Position numbers and translations under genes: made by a program. A DNA stretch of 53,365 nt from PS1 clade bacterium (lineage in GTDB: Bacteria > Pseudomonadota > Alphaproteobacteria > RS24): the NCBI GenBank assembly GCA_003331985.1, contig QOQK01000006.1, forward strand, positions 1 through 53,365, read 5' to 3'. Under the pieces are notes generated by a model, which was not told the DNA's origin, made no database searches, and was given only the letters and a program-made list of their open reading frames with translations. Every line of letters starts with the position of its first letter. Within the stretch, counting starts at the first letter, position 1. Below are positions 33,575-41,940 of the stretch, piece after piece.

Positions 33575-34066
33575 ATGGGCCAAAAAATTGATGACCTTGA
33601 CAGAAATATAATCAAATTGCTCTCGGGAAATGCGCGCTTAAGCAACCGCAAAATTGCTGCGCAACTTGGATTTACCGAAGGGACGATCCGAGAGCGTGTC
33701 AAACGCCTCGAAAAGGATAATTTTATCCGTTTCACAGCAGTCACCAGCATGGAGCATCAACCCCGCACTCAACTCGCCTATATCGGCGTTTATGCGGAAC
33801 AGAAAAAGATTCAAGCTGTGGCGTCAGAAATAGCCAATATCCCTGATATCGGCGCAGTCATTATTTTGCTCGGGCGTTTCGATATTATGGCTATTGGCCT
33901 GTTTGACGGACTTGAAAATTTTCAAAAAGTCGTCAATCAATCCATACTTTCAATAGACGGCGTCAGACGTATTGAGACCAGCGCCGTCTCTGAAATTATC
34001 AAATACGATAACAAGGTGGCGAAAATCATCACCCCGCTAGAGGATTTCACTCTCGAATATCGCTAA
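33575..34066 (+). CDS. Lrp/AsnC family transcriptional regulator (second copy)
   Basis: A 163-residue regulator starting GQKIDDLDRNIIKLLSGNAR with a helix-turn-helix (about 5-60). A RAM domain follows with IGAVIILLGRFDIMAIGLF. It differs clearly from the upstream copy, so this is not a recent duplication; the pair may form hetero-oligomers or read different ligands. AGGAGGG 8 bases before the ATG is among the strongest ribosome binding sites in the region. It is separated from the first copy by 18 bases and converges with an SDR gene across 6 bases. Confidence 0.9.
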   Translation: MGQKIDDLDRNIIKLLSGNARLSNRKIAAQLGFTEGTIRERVKRLEKDNFIRFTAVTSMEHQPRTQLAYIGVYAEQKKIQAVASEIANIPDIGAVIILLGRFDIMAIGLFDGLENFQKVVNQSILSIDGVRRIETSAVSEIIKYDNKVAKIITPLEDFTLEYR

Positions 34067-34072
34067 ATCCGA

Positions 34073-34858
34073 TTAGCCGAATTTAATATCAGGCGCGCCG
34101 GGGTGCCCATAATAATAAAGACCTGCAGTCAAGCCGCCATCAATCGCAAGCTCTGAACCCATGCAATAACTGCCGTCATCACTGGCGAAAAACAATACGC
34201 CTTGAGCAATTTCTTTCGGGTCACATGCACGCTGAGCCGCAAAGGTCACAAAGCGTTTATTATATTCCTCGCGCTCCTCATTCATCGGATTGGCAAGCGG
34301 TGTATCTACACCACCCGGATGAATGGAGTTGACGCGAATTTTTTCAAGTCCCAATTCCAGTGCCGCTGCTTTCGTAAATCCACGCACACCCCATTTAGAC
34401 GCAATATAAGCTGCATGGGCATTTGATCCGATGAGACCGTCAGTTGAGGAAATATTCACAATCGATCCTGCACCACGTTTACGCATAGGCGGGATGACAG
34501 CTTGTGTTCCAATAATGGTACCATAAAGATTAACATCCAGAGTTTTACGAACTTCTTCAGCCGTCAAATCAGCAACATGATTAAAAGTAAGGATGCCGGC
34601 ACAGTTGACCAAAATATCAACACCACCAAATTGCGCCTCAGCAGTGGCAACGGCATCTGCCCAACTGTCTTCTTGGGTTACATCCAGTTTTTTGAAAACG
34701 ACTTTATCGCCAAGCTTCTCCGCAAGCGCTTGACCATCAGCCTCCAGCACATCCCCGATAATAACATTGGCACCTTCCTGAGCAAAAAGTTCCACACAAG
34801 CCCCGCCAATTCCTCTGGAACCACCTGAAATAATTGCTGTTTTATCCTTAAGTTTCAT
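34073..34858 (-). CDS. SDR family oxidoreductase, hydroxysteroid dehydrogenase-like
   Basis: A 261-residue short-chain dehydrogenase with SGGSRGIGGA (about 10-19), an aspartate at the end of strand 2 (IIGDVLEAD, favouring NAD), VNCAGIL, SSTDGL...YIASK and MGSELAIDGG. The layout resembles 3-alpha/20-beta-hydroxysteroid dehydrogenases. It lies 25 bases downstream of the KstD-like flavoprotein in one leftward operon, which supports a role in oxidising a steroid hydroxyl before ring desaturation. The position attacked cannot be told. GGGAGAG precedes the ATG. Confidence 0.82.
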   Translation of the reverse strand: MKLKDKTAIISGGSRGIGGACVELFAQEGANVIIGDVLEADGQALAEKLGDKVVFKKLDVTQEDSWADAVATAEAQFGGVDILVNCAGILTFNHVADLTAEEVRKTLDVNLYGTIIGTQAVIPPMRKRGAGSIVNISSTDGLIGSNAHAAYIASKWGVRGFTKAAALELGLEKIRVNSIHPGGVDTPLANPMNEEREEYNKRFVTFAAQRACDPKEIAQGVLFFASDDGSYCMGSELAIDGGLTAGLYYYGHPGAPDIKFG

Positions 34859-34883
34859 TAGTCTCTCCCTTTATAAACTTGGT

Positions 34884-36581
34884 CTAATTACCTGATATAT
34901 GTTGAGCTGCTCTGCGCCCGGAAAATATACAATCAGCGACTGACAATCCGCTGACATAATTCTTTGATGAGACCCCAATCGCATTGCGACCGGAAGCGTA
35001 AAGCCCTTTGACGACCTTGCCGTCATTATCCAACACTTGACCGGTCGATTCGTTAATTTTAAGGCCCCCGAGTGTTAATGCGGGACAAGGAAAAAGCTTT
35101 GCATCAAGGCTAATATCAATACCGTAAAATGGGCGGCTTATTTCAACCAGATCATCATCAGATTTTTCAAAAGCATCACTTCCATTTTGGGCACGTGCTG
35201 CCTGATTATAGGTTTCAAGTTGAACCTTTAGCGCATCTGCCGGCAATGATAATTTCTTTGCCAGCCCTTCGATGGTCGGTGATTTAACTGCAGCAAACCA
35301 TACATTCAAACGCGCTAAATCACGTTGAAAGTTAAGAGCCTTGCCACCGCTAACTTCCTCAAGAGCCGCTTTTACCAGTTTCTTATCCAGAATAAGCCAG
35401 GCTTTACCCTCATGGTTTTCGACCATCTCAACACCAAGTGTCGCGCCATAAACCAATTCGTCTATAAACCGCTTACCATGCTTATTCACAATAAAGCCAC
35501 GCCCAAAAGACAGAGGCGGATTTATAAAACGCCATGCAGAAATGCAATCCATATTATCTGCCTTAGCGCCGACGGACTGCCCTAGGCGTATGCCGGAGCC
35601 GTCATCCCCCTCGGTGCCAAGAGGTAAGCTGGCTTTATATTTTGGGGCATAATGGTTCACCATATCGGCATTATAAATAAAGCCGCCTGCAGAGAGCATA
35701 ACGCCCTTTTTGGCCTCAATCATTTTTTGGCTTCTTTGCGCCTCCAATGCTTTGGCTTTCTCAAGAACAGCCATAGCTCGCTTAGCAAAGAAATTATAAC
35801 CCGGCAGAATAGGTGGTAAAACCATCAATAAACGCTCGGCGCGTTTTTTGAGCTTTTGATATTTTCTCAAAAGTTTTTCATCATCAAAGTATAGAACCAT
35901 GACGCCAAGGACTTCTTGTTTGTCATCCACAACCAGTTGTCTGACCTCATGATAGGTTTCCAACAACAGACCTTTGTCGAGCGCAGATTGTTTTAAAGGA
36001 TTAAAGATAGAATAGCCGAGATTGGTCGCCTTGCGGCCCTCCTTGATCGGCACATAGCCTCTATGACCACGAGCGGCTGGAGCAGCATGTTTCTTATAAG
36101 TTGTGGCGAGAGAATTATCGCTGTGATAAACGAAATATTCTGGCCCTGGATAAGAAGTCTTTTTGTGCCAAACAGTTGTGCCAAACTTGACACCCTTCTG
36201 CTGCAACCAGTCAATCATCTCAGGACTCGTGTTACAAAAGTCCCTTAGTGTTTCATCAGAAACAATGTCCACCGCCTCCTGCTTAAGGTAGTTGAACATA
36301 TTATCTGCCGTATCGGCAATTTCAGCTTCTTTTTGAACAGATGTCCCCGCACCGGCATAAACGACTGCACCGTTGATTGTTGTGGCTCCGCCACCTGCAA
36401 ATTTATCAAAGGCAATTACTGAAAAACCATTATCAAGAGTTTGAAGAGCTGTCGCCACACCGGCGCCACCGAACCCGACAACCACCAAATCTTTCGACTC
36501 ATCCCAAGTCACCGCATCTCTGCTGGAAACTTCAATCGGCGCTTCTACAGATGAAAACCAATTTTGATTAGATTGCTCCAT
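34884..36581 (-). CDS. FAD-binding dehydrogenase, 3-ketosteroid dehydrogenase (KstD)-like
   Basis: A 565-residue flavoprotein of the fumarate reductase/KstD group. The N-terminal dinucleotide motif is VVVGFGGAGVATALQ (about 32-46). The C-terminal FAD segment has TLGGLKINESTGQVLD and GLYASGRNAIGVSS...YVSGLSVADC. KstD enzymes introduce a double bond in ring A. The classical KstD C-terminal YPGPG-type active-site block is not obvious here, so another steroid double-bond reaction is possible. A basic helical insertion (about 240-295) with hydrophobic stretches is unusual and might bind the membrane. The start is uncertain: ATG 36581 follows a GGGGGAGG at short spacing; ATG 36602 has no ribosome binding site. 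Confidence 0.75.
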   Translation of the reverse strand: MEQSNQNWFSSVEAPIEVSSRDAVTWDESKDLVVVGFGGAGVATALQTLDNGFSVIAFDKFAGGGATTINGAVVYAGAGTSVQKEAEIADTADNMFNYLKQEAVDIVSDETLRDFCNTSPEMIDWLQQKGVKFGTTVWHKKTSYPGPEYFVYHSDNSLATTYKKHAAPAARGHRGYVPIKEGRKATNLGYSIFNPLKQSALDKGLLLETYHEVRQLVVDDKQEVLGVMVLYFDDEKLLRKYQKLKKRAERLLMVLPPILPGYNFFAKRAMAVLEKAKALEAQRSQKMIEAKKGVMLSAGGFIYNADMVNHYAPKYKASLPLGTEGDDGSGIRLGQSVGAKADNMDCISAWRFINPPLSFGRGFIVNKHGKRFIDELVYGATLGVEMVENHEGKAWLILDKKLVKAALEEVSGGKALNFQRDLARLNVWFAAVKSPTIEGLAKKLSLPADALKVQLETYNQAARAQNGSDAFEKSDDDLVEISRPFYGIDISLDAKLFPCPALTLGGLKINESTGQVLDNDGKVVKGLYASGRNAIGVSSKNYVSGLSVADCIFSGRRAAQHISGN

Positions 36582-36759
36582 ACCCTCCCCCAGAAACATC
36601 ATATTTATTATTTATCAAACCCAACAACCCTACACATAGATTATCCAGATAGCCAGATAGAAAGAGCTTACAAATTATCACACCAAGGAATTGCACCGAA
36701 ATGGTTGCAGAAGTCTTTCTCTCTGATAGGTTATTACCCAATAAATAAGGGAGGGATAA

Positions 36760-37638
36760 ATGAGTAATCCAGAAGTCGCATTAGTTACCGGCGCAAGCAG
36801 AGGCGCGGGCAAAGGCATCGCACTTGGCCTTGCCGAAAAAGGCATGACTGTTTATGTAACAGGGCGCAGCACAGAAGTAGGCTCTGCCAAGGGCTGGGAC
36901 GGCACAACATTGCCCGGCACTGTTATTGAAACAGCAGAAGAAATTACCAAAGCAGGTGGCAAAGGTATCGCTGTTGTTTGTGATCATGCCGATGACACAC
37001 AAGTGGCCGGGCTATTCGAGCAAATTAAGAATGAACAAGGCCGCTTAGACATTCTCGTCAACAACGCAGCTTATATTCATCCGCAGCTTATCGAACCAAA
37101 ACCGTTTTATGAGAAAGAGCTTGCCGCTCAGTTTATTCTGGATGTCGGCCTACGCTCAGCTTACGTAGCATCTTGGCATGCGGCAAAAATTATGGCCGAA
37201 CAAAAAAACGGACTGATTGTTTTCACCTCTTCATTTGGTGCGAGTTGTTATATGCATGGCCCGGCTTATGGTGCCCAAAAAGCCGGGTTGGACAAATTTG
37301 CCCATGATATGGCAGTCGATTTAGAAGATGTGAATGTTCAGACGCTTTCAATTTGGATGGGACCATTGATTACTGAAAGAGCGCTCATTGCTGCTGAAGT
37401 TCATCCTGAACAATATACAGAATTCATGGCGACGGCTGAAACTCCAGAATTTATCGGACGAATTGTCCATGCAGTAGCTGGCGACGACAAGGCATCAGAA
37501 ATTTCCGGTCATACAGTCATCTCGGCTGAAATTGCCAAGGATCGCTATAATATTCCAGACCGTGAGGGCAAGTTCCCGCCATCCTATCGTGAGATGTTAG
37601 GATCACCGAATCCACCAAACCCTGCGAAAGTCTACTAG
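36760..37638 (+). CDS. SDR family oxidoreductase, DHRS1-like
   Basis: A 292-residue short-chain dehydrogenase of the DHRS1-like group: TGASRGAGKGIALGLAEKG (about 9-27), an insertion after strand 2 (GSAKGWDGTTLPGT), VNNAAYIHPQ and YGAQKAGLDK with the catalytic Tyr and Lys. It has a proline-rich C-terminus (SPNPPNPAKVY). DHRS1 relatives reduce steroids and other carbonyls. GGGAGGG precedes the ATG. It starts a rightward operon with the lipoprotein amidohydrolase and another SDR. Confidence 0.8.
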   Translation: MSNPEVALVTGASRGAGKGIALGLAEKGMTVYVTGRSTEVGSAKGWDGTTLPGTVIETAEEITKAGGKGIAVVCDHADDTQVAGLFEQIKNEQGRLDILVNNAAYIHPQLIEPKPFYEKELAAQFILDVGLRSAYVASWHAAKIMAEQKNGLIVFTSSFGASCYMHGPAYGAQKAGLDKFAHDMAVDLEDVNVQTLSIWMGPLITERALIAAEVHPEQYTEFMATAETPEFIGRIVHAVAGDDKASEISGHTVISAEIAKDRYNIPDREGKFPPSYREMLGSPNPPNPAKVY

Positions 37639-37644
37639 TCCGAC

Positions 37645-39402
37645 ATGATGTGTAACGGGAGGTTTTCCGCAGTTGGTATTTTATTTGCCCTAATGGTATC
37701 GCTAACGCTTGTCGCATGCGACCAACCAGAGGCTATAAATGCTGAGCCATTAAATGCTGACCGCATTTTTCATAATGCAAACATTCTCACCATCTCTTTT
37801 AAGAATGGACATGATGAGATGTCTATCGCGAATGCAGTCGCCGTCAAAGATGGGCGCATTATTGCTCTCTCGGATGATATATCTGAATATCCAGAAAACT
37901 GGGTCGGGCAAAATACGCAAATCAGTGACCTAAATGGTCTCACCTTGATGCCCGGTTTTGTGCAAAGCCACGCTCATTTTAATCTAATTGTATTAAAAAA
38001 AATGACGGTTAATTTAGCACCGCCCCCGGATGGCGGCGTCGCCAATCTCACAACCCTCAAAGATGCTTTAAGCACAGCGGCGAAAAAAATACCGGCTGGC
38101 TACCCCATTATGGGCATCGGCTATGACGACACAGTGATGGAAGAAAAAAGGCATCCGACACGTGATGATTTAGATGCTGTTTCTACCGAGCATCCAATTA
38201 TTATCATGCACATTTCCTTTCATCTTGCGGTGATGAATTCCAAAGCTCTTGAAATGGCTGGCATTGATGCGGAAACACCCGACCCAGAGGGCGGACACAT
38301 TCAACGTGAGCCAAACAGCAATCGTCCTAATGGGGTGCTCGAAGAAACCGCTATGAATGTGATTGGCAAGATGCTTCCTCAGCCCTCTCCACAACAAATT
38401 TTCAAAACTTATGATGTTGTCGTCCAGGACCTGCTGGCCTTGGGCTATACAACCATTGTCGAACACGCCAGTGACATCGCAATGGAAAAAGGGTTTGAAG
38501 CCTATTTTGCATCCCGTGATGTTCCTGTTGATATGATTGCTTATCGCCGTGTACTTCCTGATACCGATCCACTCGCTTCACAAATGGCAAATATGACTCG
38601 TGAAGATATTAACGGCTTTAAACTGGGTGGAATTAAAATTCTGTTGGATGGATCTATTCAAGGCTATACCGGACATTTGAGCCAACCTTATCATGTGCCC
38701 CCCGCCGGCAAGGATGACAGCTATCGCGGCTATCCGCATTTGCCACCGGAAAAATTGAACAACTTGCTTATGCAGGCCTATGCCGATGACATTCCACTTC
38801 TGGTGCATACAAATGGCGACGCGGCAATAGATGTACTCCTAGACGGGCTTGAAAAAGCGAATACCGCTTATCCCGACAACTCTCTCCGTCCGGTCAGCAT
38901 TCACGCTCAGACCATGCGGCAAGATCAACTTGACCGCGCAAAAGGACTGTCATTGATACCGTCCTTTTTTGTCGATCATGTTTATTTTTGGGGCGACAGG
39001 CATAGGGATATTTTCCTGGGCCCTGACCGGGCCTCACAAATTAGCCCCGTTGGATCAGCAGAAGACCGCCAGCTTATTTATACAATTCATGATGATGCAC
39101 CCGTCGTTTCCGCTGACCCATTCAGAACTCTTTGGGTAGCGGTTGCACGCCTGACCAGTTCGGGAGAAAAACTCGGCGCTGATGAAACCATAACGCGTCA
39201 ACAAGCTTTAAAAGCCCTCACAGTAAATAGTGCCTATCAACATTATATTGAGACCCATAAAGGCTCTATAGAGGTCGGTAAAAAAGCCGATATGATTATT
39301 CTCGATGACAACCCCCTCACTGTTGCTGAAGCTGAGTTGCGGCATATTAAAGTTTTAGAAACAGTGAAAGACGGTGAAACCGTTTACACCTTAACCAGAT
39401 AG
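37645..39402 (+). CDS. Lipoprotein amidohydrolase (amidohydrolase-3/YtcJ-like)
   Basis: A 585-residue metal-dependent hydrolase. It has a signal sequence with lipobox LVAC (Cys25), so it should be lipid-anchored outside the cytosol; Asp at +2 would favour inner-membrane retention by the Escherichia coli rule. The metal ligands are present: SHAHF near 110, VHTNGDAA, SIHAQ and HDDAPV. Relatives hydrolyse amides, carbamates or formamides; the substrate is unknown. One idea is release of conjugated steroids (for example amide-linked bile acids) at the cell surface, but this is speculation. It sits 6 bases after the DHRS1-like gene. Confidence 0.8.
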   Translation: MMCNGRFSAVGILFALMVSLTLVACDQPEAINAEPLNADRIFHNANILTISFKNGHDEMSIANAVAVKDGRIIALSDDISEYPENWVGQNTQISDLNGLTLMPGFVQSHAHFNLIVLKKMTVNLAPPPDGGVANLTTLKDALSTAAKKIPAGYPIMGIGYDDTVMEEKRHPTRDDLDAVSTEHPIIIMHISFHLAVMNSKALEMAGIDAETPDPEGGHIQREPNSNRPNGVLEETAMNVIGKMLPQPSPQQIFKTYDVVVQDLLALGYTTIVEHASDIAMEKGFEAYFASRDVPVDMIAYRRVLPDTDPLASQMANMTREDINGFKLGGIKILLDGSIQGYTGHLSQPYHVPPAGKDDSYRGYPHLPPEKLNNLLMQAYADDIPLLVHTNGDAAIDVLLDGLEKANTAYPDNSLRPVSIHAQTMRQDQLDRAKGLSLIPSFFVDHVYFWGDRHRDIFLGPDRASQISPVGSAEDRQLIYTIHDDAPVVSADPFRTLWVAVARLTSSGEKLGADETITRQQALKALTVNSAYQHYIETHKGSIEVGKKADMIILDDNPLTVAEAELRHIKVLETVKDGETVYTLTR

Positions 39403-39422
39403 TAAATTAGCAGGAGTTTAAA

Positions 39423-40181
39423 ATGTCTTCATTGAAAGGAAAAACCGCACTTATTACCGGTGGCGGTCAGGGTGTTGGCCTCGGCATTGCATTGGCGTTG
39501 GCAAATGAAGGCGTAAATATTGCCTTGCTAGGTCGCACTATGGAGAAGCTAGAGTCGAGCTGCGCCGCAGTCAGCGAAAGAGGTAGCCGCGCACTGGCTG
39601 TTGCCTGTGATGTGACAATTGACAATGATTTGCGCGCCGGAGTTGATGCGACAATAGAAGAATTCGGACGGCTAGATATTCTCGTAAATAACGCACAGCT
39701 AGTTCCACTTGCCCCTATTAACGCCCTCACTGATGAAGCCTTTGAAGATGGCTTTAAGTCCGGCCCACTCGCCGTATTACGAATGATGAAATACTGCTAC
39801 CCACACTTAAAAGCCGAAGGCGGTCATATTGTGAACCTCCTTTCATCCGTTATGAAGCGCTGGGATATGTCTGGATATGGGGGATATGCGGCTGTTAAAT
39901 CTGCTATTCAACAACTGACAAGGGCAGCCGCTTGTGAGTGGGGGCCTGATGGCATTCGGGTGAATGGAATCATGCCGCACGCCAAATCTCCGGCACTAGC
40001 GAACTGGATCAACACCAATCCTGAGGAAGCTGAAGCTTTTCAGGCATCCATTCCCCTAAGACGCGTCGGTGAATGTGAAGAGGATATCGGCGCATTCGTT
40101 ATGCTGATGTGCCGGGAAGAGTCACGATATTTATCAGGACAAACTATTGCACTAGATGGTGGGCAAGCTTTCGTTGGTTAA
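39423..40181 (+). CDS. SDR family oxidoreductase
   Basis: A 252-residue short-chain dehydrogenase with TGGGQGVGLG (about 11-20), VNNAQ instead of NNAG, LLSS...YAAVK as the catalytic set and SGQTIALDGG at the end. The segment PHAKSPAL replaces the usual PGP...T loop, so the substrate pocket may differ. AGGAG precedes the ATG. It closes the rightward operon, 20 bases after the lipoprotein amidohydrolase, and converges with the flavin reductase gene across 5 bases. Confidence 0.82.
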   Translation: MSSLKGKTALITGGGQGVGLGIALALANEGVNIALLGRTMEKLESSCAAVSERGSRALAVACDVTIDNDLRAGVDATIEEFGRLDILVNNAQLVPLAPINALTDEAFEDGFKSGPLAVLRMMKYCYPHLKAEGGHIVNLLSSVMKRWDMSGYGGYAAVKSAIQQLTRAAACEWGPDGIRVNGIMPHAKSPALANWINTNPEEAEAFQASIPLRRVGECEEDIGAFVMLMCREESRYLSGQTIALDGGQAFVG

Positions 40182-40186
40182 ATCAA

Positions 40187-41140
40187 TTACCAAAGCTCAG
40201 GGATTTCCGAGCCGCTAATATCTACGATTTTTTTCATAAACCGAACAGCGGTGTCGATTTCATCTTCTGAAAAATGTTTGGTGAGTTGTTCTTCCAAGGC
40301 TTTAGACTGAGCAAGCAGTTCAATGAAAACGCCCTGCCCTGTTTCAGTAAGAGAAATGTCGCCTTTGTCACCCCCTTCTTGAGTGATGAGATTTTTTCGG
40401 GCGAGACGCTCAAAAATTTCATTGTCAGGTGCATGGCCCGTATGAGCCAATCTATCGGAAATCACCTCAGTTGAGAGACCCCCATTCATTGACAAAAGCG
40501 AGAGGCAGAAAAACTCCTGATCGCTTAGACCTTGCCCTATGTATGATTGACGAACGGGAAGAGAAGTCTGGAAGTGAGCTCTGGAAATAAGATACAGCAA
40601 ATAGTTCTCCGTAAATTTGCCGCTATGCAAATCCACAACTTCATCTGCATCTTCTTTTTTCAATTTCGGACGCGCGTCAGCATATTTACCGCCATGGAAT
40701 ATCAGAACTGGAAGAGGGTTAGTTTGATATTCGACAACCTCTCCGACAAAAATAATATGGTCTCCGCCCTCATATTGGTAATGCGTTTTACAGCGAAACA
40801 GAGCCGCATATTCATTAAGAACCGGGAAACCCATATCACAAGCGCTGAAGTCAACGCCGTCAAATTTGTTACCTTCCGAGCTTGCGAAGCGATTAGAAAT
40901 ATCCGTTTGATGTGAAGCAAGAATATGCACATTGAAGCCACCGGAAGTCTCAAAAGCAGGCATCGATTTTGCAGTTTTGGACAACGACCATAATACGAGG
41001 GGTGGGTCTAACGAGACAGAATTAAAACTGCTGGCAGTCACCCCTACTGGCTCTTTACCTTCATCTGAAGTCGTGACAACCGTAACGCCCGTTGCAAATT
41101 GCCCCAGTGCATTCCGTAATTCTTTTTGATCTGTGGTCAC
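40187..41140 (-). CDS. Flavin reductase with C-terminal MarR-like domain (HsaB-type candidate)
   Basis: A 317-residue two-domain protein. Residues about 5-160 are a flavin-reductase-like FMN-binding domain (ATGVTVVTT, GVTASSFNSVSLDPPL, HGGKY). Residues about 190-310 resemble a MarR winged helix (LSTEVISDRLAHTG, LTETGQGVF). The same architecture is known in the reductase C1 of 4-hydroxyphenylacetate hydroxylase, where the MarR-like part is autoinhibitory and senses substrate. It would supply reduced flavin to the HsaA-like hydroxylase encoded at 45568; that pairing is inferred, because the genes are 5 kb apart. The start is GTG 41140 with AAAGG upstream. It is transcribed alone, divergently from the SnoaL-like gene. 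Confidence 0.82.
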   Translation of the reverse strand: MTTDQKELRNALGQFATGVTVVTTSDEGKEPVGVTASSFNSVSLDPPLVLWSLSKTAKSMPAFETSGGFNVHILASHQTDISNRFASSEGNKFDGVDFSACDMGFPVLNEYAALFRCKTHYQYEGGDHIIFVGEVVEYQTNPLPVLIFHGGKYADARPKLKKEDADEVVDLHSGKFTENYLLYLISRAHFQTSLPVRQSYIGQGLSDQEFFCLSLLSMNGGLSTEVISDRLAHTGHAPDNEIFERLARKNLITQEGGDKGDISLTETGQGVFIELLAQSKALEEQLTKHFSEDEIDTAVRFMKKIVDISGSEIPELW

Positions 41141-41275
41141 GACAAAACCTTTCTATTTGATAATTAATACTTAGGTCATCCTTCACCTAAATGAAGTTCG
41201 AAACTGCATCAACTACTTTGTCATCGCAACCGAAATGTGCTTTTTTAGACTTCGCAAGATTAAGGGGGGTAAAAA

Positions 41276-41908
41276 ATGACATTGGAAGAAAGAATTGACC
41301 GTCTGGAGTCGATTGAGGAAATTCGTCAACTGGTGAGTAAATATTCCTTGTCTCTCGATATGCGTGATCTTGATGCCCATGTTAATTTATTTGCCGAAGA
41401 TATCCGTGTTAGTCGTGAAGCCACTGGACGCGCCCATCTTAAACAATGGCTAGATGATACATTAAGACTTCAATTTACCGGGACATCTCATCATGTCGGC
41501 AATCACATTATTGAATTTGACGACCCTGACCATGCACATGGGGTACTTTATTCCAAGAATGAGCATGAGACACCCAGCGCAGGCGGTGATGAATGGGTGA
41601 TTATGCAAATGCTTTACTGGGATAATTATGAGCGTATTGACGGGCATTGGTATTTTCGGCGGCGTCTGCCCTGCTATTGGTATGCCACTGATTTAAATAA
41701 ACCACCTATCGGAGAACAAAAAATGCGCTGGCCTGACAGGGACGCCTATGAAGGCGCTTTCCATGATTTATTTCCCTCATGGGAAAATTTTTGGAAAAAC
41801 CCACCCAAGGACGGCATCACACCAGAAGTCGCAACACCTGCACCTTGGGGGGAATTTCTAAAAACAATGCGTGCCGGACAGCCGGATCCAAAAATCAAAG
41901 TACGCTAA
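41276..41908 (+). CDS. SnoaL-like (NTF2 fold) protein
   Basis: A 210-residue protein. The first 140 residues match the SnoaL-4/NTF2-like pattern: an N-terminal helix RLESIEEIRQLVSKYS, a central ADxI-like acidic loop and HHVGNHIIEF. A C-terminal extension is rich in aromatic residues (CYWYATDLNKPP, FPSWENFWKNPP). The fold is shared with ketosteroid isomerases and several dehydratases, so isomerisation or hydration of a steroid intermediate is possible. No KSI-type catalytic triad could be assigned. A strong GGGGGG ribosome binding site is present. It is followed 32 bases later by an OYE gene in the same direction. Confidence 0.72.
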   Translation: MTLEERIDRLESIEEIRQLVSKYSLSLDMRDLDAHVNLFAEDIRVSREATGRAHLKQWLDDTLRLQFTGTSHHVGNHIIEFDDPDHAHGVLYSKNEHETPSAGGDEWVIMQMLYWDNYERIDGHWYFRRRLPCYWYATDLNKPPIGEQKMRWPDRDAYEGAFHDLFPSWENFWKNPPKDGITPEVATPAPWGEFLKTMRAGQPDPKIKVR

Positions 41909-41940
41909 AAATAAAGTTAGCTAATAATAAGGAAGTCCCA

